A stretch of DNA of 64,000 nt, from contig JANOCT010000015.1 of assembly GCA_031412335.1 (NCBI GenBank), positions 19,627 to 83,626 of the forward strand, in the 5' to 3' direction. Positions 52,648 through 62,346 of this stretch are shown here, in pieces. Each line of letters starts with the position of its first letter. Position 1 is the first letter of the stretch. A program made the position numbers and the translations under genes. The notes beneath the pieces were generated by a model. It was given only the letters and a program-made list of their open reading frames with translations, made no database searches and was not told the DNA's origin. The DNA is from JBBQYA01 sp031412335 (GTDB lineage Bacteria; Bacteroidota; Bacteroidia; Sphingobacteriales; Sphingobacteriaceae).

Positions 52648-53117
52648 ACATTCAAAAAACAGTATTTATAATTGGATTAGTTGGAATGTTTGGACTTTAT
52701 TCATGTGACAACAATAGGGTTTTTGAAGAAAATCAAGCTATCAATAAAAAAGAATGGAAATATGATGAGGCTAAAACATTTACCATTGAAATAAAAGACA
52801 CCACATCGCTTTACACCATGTTTGTAAATATCCGACATAATGGAAATTACAGATATAGTAATCTATTTATTTTACTTGGCAGCAAAGATCCATCTGGAGT
52901 CACAGGGAAACAATTGTTGGAATTTAAACTAGCAGAAGAAAACGGAAAATGGCTTGGAAAAGGAATTGGTGATATTTTTAGTTATCAAATTCCGATAAAA
53001 AAAGAGTTGAAAATTGGAAAACCTGGCAAATACGAATTTACCTTATCACAAGAAATGCGAGATAATCCTTTGTTGTATGTGGAAGATATTGGTATTCGAA
53101 TAGAAAAAGCTAACTAA
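52644..53117 (+). CDS. gldH: Gliding motility lipoprotein GldH
   Basis: Lipoprotein of the gliding/T9SS machinery, 157 residues, with a GTG start at 52644 that overlaps the ricT stop. The signal peptide ends in the lipobox LYSC (Cys about residue 21). Family features: VFEENQAINKKEWKYDEAKTFTIEIKDTTSLYTMFVNIRHNGNYRYSNLFILLGS, GIGDIFSYQIPIKKELKIGKPGKYEFTLSQEMRDNPLLYVEDIGIRIEK. In Flavobacterium johnsoniae GldH is needed for gliding. The ricT-gldH arrangement seems to be a conserved phylum synteny. The 3' end overlaps the convergent murF gene by 4 nt. Confidence 0.92.
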   Translation: MNIQKTVFIIGLVGMFGLYSCDNNRVFEENQAINKKEWKYDEAKTFTIEIKDTTSLYTMFVNIRHNGNYRYSNLFILLGSKDPSGVTGKQLLEFKLAEENGKWLGKGIGDIFSYQIPIKKELKIGKPGKYEFTLSQEMRDNPLLYVEDIGIRIEKAN

Positions 53118-54421
53118 AGCAATTCTGCAATTTTTTCGAGTTTTATTCCTCTAGAGCCTTTGATTAAAATACTTGCATTTTCTGGAATGTGATTATTCAA
53201 TTCCTTTGCCAAATCTTCTGTTTTTTCAAAAAAATGAATTGAAGAATTTTGCCATTTTTTAAATTCGTAAAACCGTTCTCCAACAAATATTAATTGGTCA
53301 AATTCAGAGTCAATAGCCAACAAAATAATTGATTGATGTTCTGTTTCACTTTCGTCACCCAGCTCAAACATATCGCCTAAAATGGCAATTTTATATTCCG
53401 CTGGCATTGTTTTTAGGTTTTTAATTGCAGCTATCATGCTGCTAGGATTAGCATTATAGTAATCTTTTATTATCGTAAGATTCCCAGATATTGCTAATTG
53501 TGACCTATTATTTTCAGGTATATAATTTCCAATTCCCTGTTTTATTAAATTAGGGGTTAATGTGAAATAATATCCAATGGCAATCGCAGCCATTATGTTA
53601 TCGAAATTATATAATCCTGTTAGGTTACTTTGAATTTCAAATTTTTGCTCAGGTTCAGCTCCCACCCACCAATTAACACCAACAAAATCATTCTTCAAAA
53701 AGGCATTTCCACAGATATAATTATCATCATTTGCTCCGTAATAAAACTTATTAGAAATTTCAGAAGCCATACCTTCCAAATTCTCATCAGGACGATTAAT
53801 AAATGTTATTCCATTAGTTAGTCCTAAAAAATCATACAATTCTTTTTTTCCTTTTTTCACTCCTTCAAATCCACCAAAACCCTCCAAATGTGCTTTTCCT
53901 ACATTAGTAATTAAGCCAATCTTTGGTTGACAAATTTTGCATAAAAAGGCAATTTCTTGTTGGTGGTTTGCTCCCATTTCAATGATAGCAACTTCAGTAT
54001 CTGGTAAAATTGAAAGTACACTTAAGGGAACTCCGATATGATTATTCAGGTTTCCAATGGTTGCGAATGTGTTGAAATGAGTAGATAAAACAGCTTTTAT
54101 TAATTCTTTACAAGTCGTTTTTCCATTTGAGCCTGTGATTCCAATTATTGGTATTAGTAATTGCTGTCGATGGTATTTTGCTAATTCCTGAAGTGCAATT
54201 AATACATCATCAACTTTAAATAAACTACTATTTTGATCAGAAATATCTTCGTCTATTATTGCTAATGCTGCACCTAATTCTATTGCTTGAAGTGCAAATT
54301 TATTCCCATTAAAATTATCACCTTTCAAAGCAAAAAATAAACATCCTGGTTTTATACTTCGGGTGTCTGTACAAATTATTGGATTTTGAAGGTAATATGT
54401 ATACAGTTTGCTGATCTCCAT
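53114..54421 (-). CDS. murF: UDP-N-acetylmuramoyl-tripeptide--D-alanyl-D-alanine ligase
   Basis: MurF adds D-Ala-D-Ala to the muramoyl tripeptide, the last cytoplasmic peptide step of cell-wall synthesis. The 435-residue protein has DTRSIKPGCLFFALKGDNFNGNKF, the ATP loop GITGSNGKTTCKEL (about 115-128), TIGNLNNHIGVPLSVLSI, IEMGANHQQEIAFLCKICQPKIGLITNVGKAHLEGFGG, DYYNANPSSMIAAI, ILGDMFELG and the C-terminal SILIKGSRGIKLEKIAELL. The sizes of the three domains are normal. It lies downstream of gldJ on the same strand, with a terminator between. Confidence 0.97.
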   Translation of the reverse strand: MEISKLYTYYLQNPIICTDTRSIKPGCLFFALKGDNFNGNKFALQAIELGAALAIIDEDISDQNSSLFKVDDVLIALQELAKYHRQQLLIPIIGITGSNGKTTCKELIKAVLSTHFNTFATIGNLNNHIGVPLSVLSILPDTEVAIIEMGANHQQEIAFLCKICQPKIGLITNVGKAHLEGFGGFEGVKKGKKELYDFLGLTNGITFINRPDENLEGMASEISNKFYYGANDDNYICGNAFLKNDFVGVNWWVGAEPEQKFEIQSNLTGLYNFDNIMAAIAIGYYFTLTPNLIKQGIGNYIPENNRSQLAISGNLTIIKDYYNANPSSMIAAIKNLKTMPAEYKIAILGDMFELGDESETEHQSIILLAIDSEFDQLIFVGERFYEFKKWQNSSIHFFEKTEDLAKELNNHIPENASILIKGSRGIKLEKIAELL

Positions 54422-54443
54422 TGGGCTTCAAATTTCGATTAAA

Positions 54444-54478
54444 ATAAAAAAGTCCACCCGAATTGGATGGACTTTTCA
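54444..54478 (-). terminator. Intrinsic terminator between gldJ and murF
   Basis: Perfect 9-bp stem AAAAGTCCA/TGGACTTTT (54448-54456 with 54468-54476) and an 11-nt loop, with a T-rich run on the minus strand. It lies 17 nt after the gldJ stop and 20 nt before murF, so murF expression would require readthrough or an internal promoter. Confidence 0.85.
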
Positions 54479-54494
54479 TAAAAAATAAAAAAAA

Positions 54495-55931
54495 TTAGTT
54501 TCTGACTTTAGCGTTTTTCTTTCCTTTTCCAGCTTTAATACCATCTGGAGATCCCATTCTGATCATTGCACATCTAAATCCAATTTCTGCTGATGATTTG
54601 TTTTCATCTAAAAATCTTCTAGCTCCTGGAGTTAAGAAATATGCTCTGTCATTCCATGAACCACCTTTATAAACTCTAGCTTTATCGTTTATTAATGTTG
54701 TAACACCATATTCATAGTTAATAGCCTCATCCATTGCTCCTCTTTTATCCGGATTCGCATAATTAATTGTGTCTGATACTCTTTTCAATCTACCTAAACT
54801 ATCTTTTTCAGCAACGTTTCCATCAGCATCCAATAATAATTTTTCGTAAACATTTCCTCTATATGGATTAAAATCTGAAACATCTTCATATGAAAGTGGT
54901 CTGTAAACGTCCAATACCCATTCGCTAACGTTTCCTGCCATATTATATAGTCCAAAATCATTTGGCAAATAAGAATCTACAGGTGCAGTAATATCTGCAT
55001 TATCATTTAAATATCCTGCCACACCCATGTTATCTCCTCTACCTCTTTTAAAGTTAGCAAGTATTAATCCTTGTGTTTGTTTGTTTGGATCACGTACTGA
55101 TAAACCATTCCAAGGATATAATTTTTTATTATTTACATTTTCTTGTTCAGTATTTCCTCTTAATGCTAAAGCTGCATATTCCCATTCTGCTTCTGTTGGC
55201 AATCTGTATTCTGGTAATAAAATACCATCTGTTTTACGAACATTACGAGTTTTCTCAGCTGCATTCGGATCTAGATTTTTTAGATTCTTTTTTACCAATC
55301 CTTCATACTGACCTACATAATATGCATCTGTATTAAAGTTGTCTTGACCAACCTGGTTAGGATTACTTTTTAAAATTCCTTTTTCAATTAAAATATTCTC
55401 ATTTACACGGTCAGTTCTCCATGCAGAATATTCTTGTGCTTGCGTGTGCGAAACACCTACTACTGGATAGTTTTGATAAGCTGGATATCGAAGATAATTC
55501 TGTACATATGGTTCATTATACGATAGAGGATTTCTCCAAACCAATGTATCAGGTAATGCTTTTTTCACTACTTCTGGAAAATCTCCTCCGTAAACACGAC
55601 CTACCCAATACATATATTCCAACCAATCTACGTTAGAAACTTCTGTTTCATCCATATAAAAAGATGCAACTGTCACCCTTCTTTCAATATTATCGAAATC
55701 GTATGATAAATCTTGTTCTGTAGAACCCATTACAAAAGTACCACCTTCAATTAATACCAATCCTGGTCCAGTTGCCTGTTCTGCATTGCTAAAAACCTGA
55801 AAGCCACCATTTGCTTTATCATTGTAATTCCAACCTGTTTTACTTGATTTTTCTTTTTTAGAACAAGCTGATAGTAATAATGCTGAACCTGCAATTGCTA
55901 CTATCAAGGTTAAATTTAATCCTCTTTTCAT
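54495..55931 (-). CDS. gldJ: Gliding motility/T9SS lipoprotein GldJ
   Basis: GldJ, a sulfatase-modifying-factor-like (FGE-sulfatase) lipoprotein of the gliding and type IX secretion apparatus; in F. johnsoniae it stabilises GldK. The 478 residues start with a lipoprotein signal (LLLSAC, Cys 23), then SSKTGWNYNDKANGGFQVF, which is typical of GldJ. The FGE core follows: GLVLIEGGTFVMGSTEQDL, YMDETEVSNVDWLEYMYW, YRLPTEAEWEYAALALRG, YNMAGNVSEWVLDVYRPLS, GGSWNDRAYFLTPGARRFLDENKSSAEIGFRCAM. The catalytic Cys pair of real FGEs is absent, as expected. A porP/sprF gene precedes it by 62 nt. Confidence 0.9.
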   Translation of the reverse strand: MKRGLNLTLIVAIAGSALLLSACSKKEKSSKTGWNYNDKANGGFQVFSNAEQATGPGLVLIEGGTFVMGSTEQDLSYDFDNIERRVTVASFYMDETEVSNVDWLEYMYWVGRVYGGDFPEVVKKALPDTLVWRNPLSYNEPYVQNYLRYPAYQNYPVVGVSHTQAQEYSAWRTDRVNENILIEKGILKSNPNQVGQDNFNTDAYYVGQYEGLVKKNLKNLDPNAAEKTRNVRKTDGILLPEYRLPTEAEWEYAALALRGNTEQENVNNKKLYPWNGLSVRDPNKQTQGLILANFKRGRGDNMGVAGYLNDNADITAPVDSYLPNDFGLYNMAGNVSEWVLDVYRPLSYEDVSDFNPYRGNVYEKLLLDADGNVAEKDSLGRLKRVSDTINYANPDKRGAMDEAINYEYGVTTLINDKARVYKGGSWNDRAYFLTPGARRFLDENKSSAEIGFRCAMIRMGSPDGIKAGKGKKNAKVRN

Positions 55932-55993
55932 TATAATCGATTAGCTGTTTGTATTTTTTTGGAACGCGTAAATATATTCAATATTATGAGTTA

Positions 55994-56959
55994 TTAAAAT
56001 GATGGGCAATTAAGTATTCTATATTTAGCTGCAGGATTACCTTTTTCACTTTGCATTAATCCAAAAGTAAGCGAAAACTCATGAGCATTAGCATCAGAAC
56101 CTCTTAATGCAGATGTTGTGTAATCATAACTGTATCCAATTTTCATGGTTCCAATTTTTACCCCAATCATTCCGATTAAAGCATCTCCATTTTCAAATGC
56201 ATAGCGATACCATCCTCCAAGTACAATAGGTCCTTTACTAACATATAATCCTGAATTTAGTTGATTAAAATCTCCTTGTTTTTGATAAAGAACATTAGGT
56301 GAAACAAAAAATGATCCGTCATTAATTGGAATTGATGCACCACCATGAGCAGTTATTTTTAAAGGTAATGGTGAACTAGTGCCACTAAAAGATACATCAG
56401 GCTGGGTTAAATGATCTCCACTTACTCCTGCATATAAATATTCTGAAAAAATTAAAAATCCTGCACCAAAATCTCCATATCCCTTTGATCCAATAGTTCT
56501 AACAATCGGATCAGCAGTTGGTGATGGATTTCCAAATTCATCAATGGCAAAGGTTAATTTCTGGAAATCTATTGTTCTTTGTGTGTAGCCTGCTTTCAAA
56601 CCCGCTTTAATGGTAACACCGTCACTTACTTCTAATAGATAAGAATAAATACCAGCAACAGATAATGTACGTAAGGCTCCTGCTGCCAAATTATCACTGT
56701 TTATCAATACTCCTATTCCACCATTTAGCTTTGGAACATCTTGATCAAATGAAGCAGAATATTGTTCAAATGCTCTATTAATACCAGGGTATTGATTTCG
56801 ATAATTAAGAATAAACCTAGGTGCAGGTGTTGTGCCTGCCATTGCAGGATTTAAATACAATGGGTTTGCATAAAATTGAGAATATTCTGCATCTTGTGCT
56901 TTCAGCAAGGTAGTAAACGTGATGCAGATAAAAAGTAACGAGAAGAATTTTTTAAACAT
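55994..56959 (-). CDS. porP: PorP/SprF family type IX secretion membrane protein
   Basis: Outer-membrane beta-barrel of the PorP/SprF family, 321 residues. It has a signal peptide ending LKAQD and the family opening AEYSQFYANPLYLNPAMAGTTPAPRFILNYRNQYPGI. It then alternates beta strands (GGIGVLINSDNLAAGALRTLSVAGIYSYLLEVSDGVTIKAGLKAGYTQRTIDFQKLTF, GDFGAGFLIFSEYLYAGVSGDHLTQPD, GGWYRYAFENGDALIGMIGVKIGTMKIGYSYDYTTSALRG), ending SFxFGLM. Family members bind PorE-type proteins or individual cargo (SprF with SprB). The exact paralogue is uncertain. It is divergent from porU and upstream of gldJ. Confidence 0.9.
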   Translation of the reverse strand: MFKKFFSLLFICITFTTLLKAQDAEYSQFYANPLYLNPAMAGTTPAPRFILNYRNQYPGINRAFEQYSASFDQDVPKLNGGIGVLINSDNLAAGALRTLSVAGIYSYLLEVSDGVTIKAGLKAGYTQRTIDFQKLTFAIDEFGNPSPTADPIVRTIGSKGYGDFGAGFLIFSEYLYAGVSGDHLTQPDVSFSGTSSPLPLKITAHGGASIPINDGSFFVSPNVLYQKQGDFNQLNSGLYVSKGPIVLGGWYRYAFENGDALIGMIGVKIGTMKIGYSYDYTTSALRGSDANAHEFSLTFGLMQSEKGNPAAKYRILNCPSF

Positions 56960-57092
56960 ATTTAAATTGGATTAGTTATTCTAGATTAATGCTGGATATC
57001 AAAGATGTAGTTATTTTTCAAATTTTCCTAAAAACGTAACAATTTTGATAATGTTACATCGTTCATGGTTTTGTATTTTGTTTTAAAAATTT

Positions 57093-60000
57093 ATGCCTAA
57101 GAAATATATTTTTACCTCCGCTATTTATCGACAAAATTTTGGTCGGTATACGCTACTGCTATTGCTAAGTTCGATTTTTTTTACTTTTCCTGCAAAAGCT
57201 CAAAATTTATCCAATAAAGTAATCATTAAATGGGAAGAAAATAGAAATATAAGTAATCCTAAAACTGGTAAAAGTATTACTTATCCATATTCAACTGATG
57301 TTACTTATCAGGAAGGAAGAAATTTAATACCGATTTTCATATATTCTCAAAAAATTTCAAGCAATCAAGCTGAATTTAGAATATTGAACCCGGTTTATAG
57401 TAAATTGGAAGGTGTAGATGAGATTTTAAACGCTGACACTTTATTAAGTCAAAATTTATTTTCAAAAGGTTCAGTAGAGTTTGAAAAAAAATCACCCCAC
57501 TTTCAATTAATATTAGTTCCAATTAGAAAAACATCTAGTGGAACTTATGAAAAACTCGAATCATTTGATTTGCAAATTATACCCATTCAAAGTTCACAGC
57601 GATCTTCAGGTATTAGAAGTTACGCAGCAAACTCTGTTTTATCAACTGGAAAATGGGTTAAAATAGGTGTAACCGAAAATGGTGTTTATCAATTAACCTA
57701 TGATTTTTTAAAGTCATTAGGAGTTGACGTTGATAATATGAATCCGACCAATTTCAGACTTTATGGCAATGGCGGTGGAATGCTTCCACAAGCAAATAGT
57801 ACTCCTATTTACGATGATCTTGCTGAAAACGCCGTAAAAATGATGGATGGGGGTGATGGAAAATTTAATCAGGGCGATCGAGTGATATTTTTTGGTAAAG
57901 GGCCAAGCCAATGGAATTATTCTTCTAACAAATACAATCACACAAGAAATCCTTATTCGGATACTTCCTATTATTTCATCAACTCAGATATAGGAACTGG
58001 AAAAAGAATCCAAGATCGTATTTCATTAGCTTCTACGCCTGATGTTATCTTAAATTCATTTGAGGACTATCAAATTCATGAAGTTGATAAATTTACAGAT
58101 ATAACCGAAGCAGTAAAATCAGGAAGAGAATGGTATGGAGAAGATTTTGAATTTGATAAAGAGCATACTTTTGATTTTAATTTTCCAAATATCATAACCT
58201 CCGAAAAGTTAAGAATCGTTGCAGATATTGCCGGAAGGTCATTTGGTTCAAGTCTTTTTACCCAATTAAAATTAAACAATTCAATAATTGGAAATATATC
58301 TACCAATGCAACGGGTGATTCTTATGAAAATCCTTTTGGCTCAAAAACTACATATTCTGGATTATCATCAACTAATACTGCCAATAATAAAATAACACTA
58401 TCACATCAAAAAACAAATTCTGAATTTAATGTATGGATTAATTATGTAACAGTAATTGGTACACGAGAGTTAAAAATGACTGGAGATCAAATGAAATTCA
58501 GAAATATGACTGGGTTTGGAAAAATAGTTCAGTATTCGTTGGATGGTCAAGATAATTTGGAGATCTGGGATGTGTCTGACCCAATAAATGTAAAAAAGCA
58601 ATTGCGAGATAATAATGGAAGCCGCATAAATTTTATTTTTCAATCTGGCGACTCTCATGAATTAGTCGCATTTAACAACATTGGATATTTAAATCCAGTT
58701 GGCTTCGGATCGGTAGCAAATCAGAATCTACATAATATAGGATCTACTACCATGGTGATAGTTGCACCAAATGAATATTTGCAAGAAGCTGAGCGTTTGG
58801 CTCGCCACAGACGCGATTTGAATGGCTATACTGTTCAAATTGTAAATCAAGAACAACTTTTTAATGAATTTTCATCTGGTAGCCGAGATGCAGGAGCTAT
58901 AAGAAATTTCATGAAAATGCTATATGATCGTGCTGGAACTGATAAAAGTAAACTCCCTCGTTTTTTATTATTGTTTGGTGATGGATCGTATGATAATAAA
59001 AACCGTATTCAAAATAACAATAATAAGGTAATGACTTACCAATCTTATGAGTCATTATCCAGAACAAACTCATACGTGAGCGACGATTATTTTGGATTAT
59101 TGGATGATAACGAAGGTGAAATGGCAGAAAATGGTATCTCGGTTGGCAGATTAGATATTGGAATTGGCAGATTTTGTGTTAATTCTTTAAACCAAGCAAA
59201 AGATGCAGTAGATAAAATACTTGAATACGAATCTATTGAAGCAACCGGCGACTGGCGAAATAAGATTGCTTTTGCAGCTGATAATGGTGATAGTAATATT
59301 CATTTGATTGGTGCAGAAGATAGAGTGAGAACCATTTTAGCCAGAAGCAAACTTTTAAACATTGATAAAATGTATATGGATGCTTTTACCAAACAAAGTA
59401 CACCAGGCGGAGATCGATATCCAAGTATGACAGAATCTATTAACCAAAAAATAAATAATGGCGTTCTAATTTTTAATTATATAGGGCATGGAGGAGAATC
59501 TAGATTAGCTGCAGAAACTGTTGTGGGAGTTTCAGATGTAAATTCTTGGTCTACTAGCAAGCGTTATCCTATATTCTTTACAGCAACTTGTTCTTTTACT
59601 CGTTGGGATGATCCAAATCAGGTTTCTGCTGGGGAGCAAAGTTGGCTAAATCGTAAAGGTGGAGCTATTAGCATGTTTACCACAACTCGAATTGTATATA
59701 TTGATGGTAATGATAGACTAAATGATAATTTTTACAAATCAATGTTAGATTCAACTTTTGATAAAAGAAGACCAACCATGGGCGAATTGGTTGCTATGGC
59801 AAAAAACTTATCAGGTATTACTGTAAATGATAGAAATTTCACCCTTTTGGGTGATCCAGCTTTAGAGGTTGCCATTGCTCAAAATTCTGTAGTAGCAACA
59901 ACATTAAATAATAAAATACTTACTCCCACCTCTGACACTTTAAAAGCTCTTGGGAAATATACTTTTAAAGGAATAATTACAGATAGAAATGGAAATAAAT

Positions 60001-60971
60001 TAACAAACTTTAACGGACAGATAAATCCAACGGTATATGACCAGATATCTAAAATTACCACATTGGCTCAAGAATCGGGAAGCAAAAAAACTACGTTTGA
60101 TTTGTATAAAAACATTATTTACAAAGGAGCAGCTAGTGTAGTAAATGGCGATTATTCTTTTACATTTATCGTTCCGAAAGATATTTCATCATCTCCGGCA
60201 AAAGGTAGATTAAGCTTTTATGCAGCCGATAAATTAATGGATGCTGGTGGATTTTATGATAGCATTTCGGTAGGAGGAACCGCAAGTGCAAAAGATATTA
60301 TTGTAGATAATATTGGACCTGATGTTCGAATATTTTTGAATGATAAAAAGTTTGTTAGCGGTGGTATGACGAATAATAATCCTAAATTACTGGTGAGCTT
60401 GTCAGATTCAAGTGGGATAAATACTGTTGGCAGTAGCATTGGACATGATTTGACAGCAACTATTTCAAAAGACGGAGGCAAAGATCGAGTGATAAGTTTA
60501 AATAGTTTTTATGCTGCAAAACTTGATTCCTACCAACAGGGTGAAGTTAATTACCCATTTGCAAACCTTGAGCCTGGTAATTATACTTTAAAAGTAAAAG
60601 CCTGGGATGTTTTTAATAATTCGAATGAAACGAGTACCAATTTCTTTGTTTCAGATGGCAGTAAACTAAGTTTAAATCGAATTTATAATTATCCTAACCC
60701 ATTCACAACTTCTACCGCTTTTCAGTTTGAGCATAACCGAACAGGTGATGAATTGGATATTATGGTAAAAATATTTACCGTTTCCGGTAAATTAATCAAT
60801 ACTCTTTCAAGAAAAATATTGGCTTCTGGAAACAGGGTCGATAACATAATGTGGGATGGAAAAGATGAATTTGGTGATAAGTTAGCTAGAGGCGTATACA
60901 TTTATCAATTAAAAGTTCGTTCATCAGATGGCTCTATAGCTGATAAATTTGAAAAGCTGGTTATTCTTTAA
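57093..60971 (+). CDS. porU: Type IX secretion system sortase PorU
   Basis: PorU cuts the C-terminal sorting tail of T9SS cargo and attaches A-LPS at the cell surface. The 1292-residue protein has a signal peptide (about 1-37, ending FPAKAQN), a beta-rich N-terminal region to ~550, and a C25 (gingipain-like) cysteine peptidase domain. The catalytic dyad is His 799 in NYIGHGGESRLA and Cys 833 in TATCSFTRWDDP. A beta-sandwich follows, then a FlgD-like T9SS tail (YNYPNPFTTSTAFQFEH, GRVDNIMWDGKDEFGDKLARGVYIYQLK). porV follows 160 nt later. The length is close to P. gingivalis PorU (about 1158) with a longer N-terminal part. Confidence 0.93.
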   Translation: MPKKYIFTSAIYRQNFGRYTLLLLLSSIFFTFPAKAQNLSNKVIIKWEENRNISNPKTGKSITYPYSTDVTYQEGRNLIPIFIYSQKISSNQAEFRILNPVYSKLEGVDEILNADTLLSQNLFSKGSVEFEKKSPHFQLILVPIRKTSSGTYEKLESFDLQIIPIQSSQRSSGIRSYAANSVLSTGKWVKIGVTENGVYQLTYDFLKSLGVDVDNMNPTNFRLYGNGGGMLPQANSTPIYDDLAENAVKMMDGGDGKFNQGDRVIFFGKGPSQWNYSSNKYNHTRNPYSDTSYYFINSDIGTGKRIQDRISLASTPDVILNSFEDYQIHEVDKFTDITEAVKSGREWYGEDFEFDKEHTFDFNFPNIITSEKLRIVADIAGRSFGSSLFTQLKLNNSIIGNISTNATGDSYENPFGSKTTYSGLSSTNTANNKITLSHQKTNSEFNVWINYVTVIGTRELKMTGDQMKFRNMTGFGKIVQYSLDGQDNLEIWDVSDPINVKKQLRDNNGSRINFIFQSGDSHELVAFNNIGYLNPVGFGSVANQNLHNIGSTTMVIVAPNEYLQEAERLARHRRDLNGYTVQIVNQEQLFNEFSSGSRDAGAIRNFMKMLYDRAGTDKSKLPRFLLLFGDGSYDNKNRIQNNNNKVMTYQSYESLSRTNSYVSDDYFGLLDDNEGEMAENGISVGRLDIGIGRFCVNSLNQAKDAVDKILEYESIEATGDWRNKIAFAADNGDSNIHLIGAEDRVRTILARSKLLNIDKMYMDAFTKQSTPGGDRYPSMTESINQKINNGVLIFNYIGHGGESRLAAETVVGVSDVNSWSTSKRYPIFFTATCSFTRWDDPNQVSAGEQSWLNRKGGAISMFTTTRIVYIDGNDRLNDNFYKSMLDSTFDKRRPTMGELVAMAKNLSGITVNDRNFTLLGDPALEVAIAQNSVVATTLNNKILTPTSDTLKALGKYTFKGIITDRNGNKLTNFNGQINPTVYDQISKITTLAQESGSKKTTFDLYKNIIYKGAASVVNGDYSFTFIVPKDISSSPAKGRLSFYAADKLMDAGGFYDSISVGGTASAKDIIVDNIGPDVRIFLNDKKFVSGGMTNNNPKLLVSLSDSSGINTVGSSIGHDLTATISKDGGKDRVISLNSFYAAKLDSYQQGEVNYPFANLEPGNYTLKVKAWDVFNNSNETSTNFFVSDGSKLSLNRIYNYPNPFTTSTAFQFEHNRTGDELDIMVKIFTVSGKLINTLSRKILASGNRVDNIMWDGKDEFGDKLARGVYIYQLKVRSSDGSIADKFEKLVIL

Positions 60972-61131
60972 TAATTATCAAATTCTATTTTATGAAACTG
61001 CAAATAGACGATAAATCATTTAAAACCAAATCTTTAAAATTTTAGTAAAAAAGAGAAAATAAATACTAAGATTTGCCAATTAATTATTTTACAAAACGAT
61101 TCTGATTAAATTAATAAATTTTAATAACAAT

Positions 61132-62346
61132 ATGAAGATTAAAAACCTAGTAGGCTTAGGTGCAATGGGGCTTAGCCTTGGATTGTCGACCATAACAAAT
61201 GCACAAAATGGCGGTATTGGAGGTTCTACTATTGATGGGCGCGAAAGAATAAATTCTATCACTACTGCAGTTCCCTTTTTATTAATTGGTCCCGAAGCCA
61301 GAGCTGGAGCAATGGGCGAAGCAGGTGTTGCATCAACCCCAGATATTGTTTCGCAGCATTGGAATTCTAGTAAATATGCTTTTGTAGATGGAAAAAGCGC
61401 ATTGAGTTTATCGTACACTCCCTGGTTACAAAACCTAGTTGGCGATATAAATTTAGCATATTTATCAGGTTATTTACGATTAGATGATCGGCAAGTATTA
61501 GGTGCATCATTACGTTATTTTTCTTTGGGAAATATTATTTTTACTAACGATGCAGGAATAGAAACAGGCCAATTTAGTCCTAATGAATTTGCTTTAGATT
61601 TTTCTTATAATAGAAGACTGACCGATTATTTTTCGGTAGGTTTTACTCCTCGTTTTATTTATTCAAATCTTGCAGCTGGGCAACAAACCAATGGACAAGA
61701 CATCAAACCAGGTTCAACTGTAGCCGTAGATCTTTCAGCATTCTATCAAAAAGATATTGAAATAGGAAACCAAAAAGCTGTATTTGCTTTTGGTGGAAAT
61801 ATTTCAAATATAGGTGCAAAAATAAGCTATACAGATGCTGCAGAGCGTGATTTTATTCCTACTAACTTACGAATTGGCCCTTCGCTTAAATTGAAACTTG
61901 ATGAATATAACGAAGTTTCATTTAATTTGGATATTAATAAATTACTAGTTCCAACTAATCCTACTTATATAACTGATTCTGCTGGCATACAAACAATAGA
62001 TAAAGGTCGGGATCCAAACAGAGGCGTATCGTCAGGAATTTTTGGTTCATTTAGTGATGCGCCAGGTGGTGGAGCAGAAGAGCTAAGAGAAATAAATTAT
62101 GCTGGTGGGCTTGAATATTGGTACGATCAGCAATTTGCACTTCGAGGTGGCTATTTTTATGAGGATAGAACTAAAGGAAATCGCCAATATTTTACGGTAG
62201 GTGCTGGTCTAAAATATCAGGTTTTTAATCTTGATTTTTCTTATTTAATTCCAACTCAACAACAAAATCCTTTAGCAAATACGTTACGTTTTTCTTTATC
62301 ATTTAAGTTTAATGATGCAGCAAAAGCTTCCAATACTGCCGAATGA
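61132..62346 (+). CDS. porV: Type IX secretion system outer membrane protein PorV (LptO)
   Basis: FadL-like outer-membrane shuttle that takes secreted cargo to PorU. The 404 residues have a signal peptide (about 1-25, ending TITNAQ). The PorV/DUF3308 hallmarks follow: TTAVPFLLIGPEARAGAMGEAGVASTPDIVSQHWNSSKYAF, LSLSYTPWLQNLVGDINLAYLSGY, GQFSPNEFALDFSYNRRLTDYFSVGFTPRFIYSNLAAGQ, GAEELREINYAGGLEYWYDQQFALRGGYFYEDRTKGNRQYFTVGAGLKY. This is the usual porU-porV order. ispF starts on an ATGA overlap with the porV stop. Confidence 0.96.
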   Translation: MKIKNLVGLGAMGLSLGLSTITNAQNGGIGGSTIDGRERINSITTAVPFLLIGPEARAGAMGEAGVASTPDIVSQHWNSSKYAFVDGKSALSLSYTPWLQNLVGDINLAYLSGYLRLDDRQVLGASLRYFSLGNIIFTNDAGIETGQFSPNEFALDFSYNRRLTDYFSVGFTPRFIYSNLAAGQQTNGQDIKPGSTVAVDLSAFYQKDIEIGNQKAVFAFGGNISNIGAKISYTDAAERDFIPTNLRIGPSLKLKLDEYNEVSFNLDINKLLVPTNPTYITDSAGIQTIDKGRDPNRGVSSGIFGSFSDAPGGGAEELREINYAGGLEYWYDQQFALRGGYFYEDRTKGNRQYFTVGAGLKYQVFNLDFSYLIPTQQQNPLANTLRFSLSFKFNDAAKASNTAE

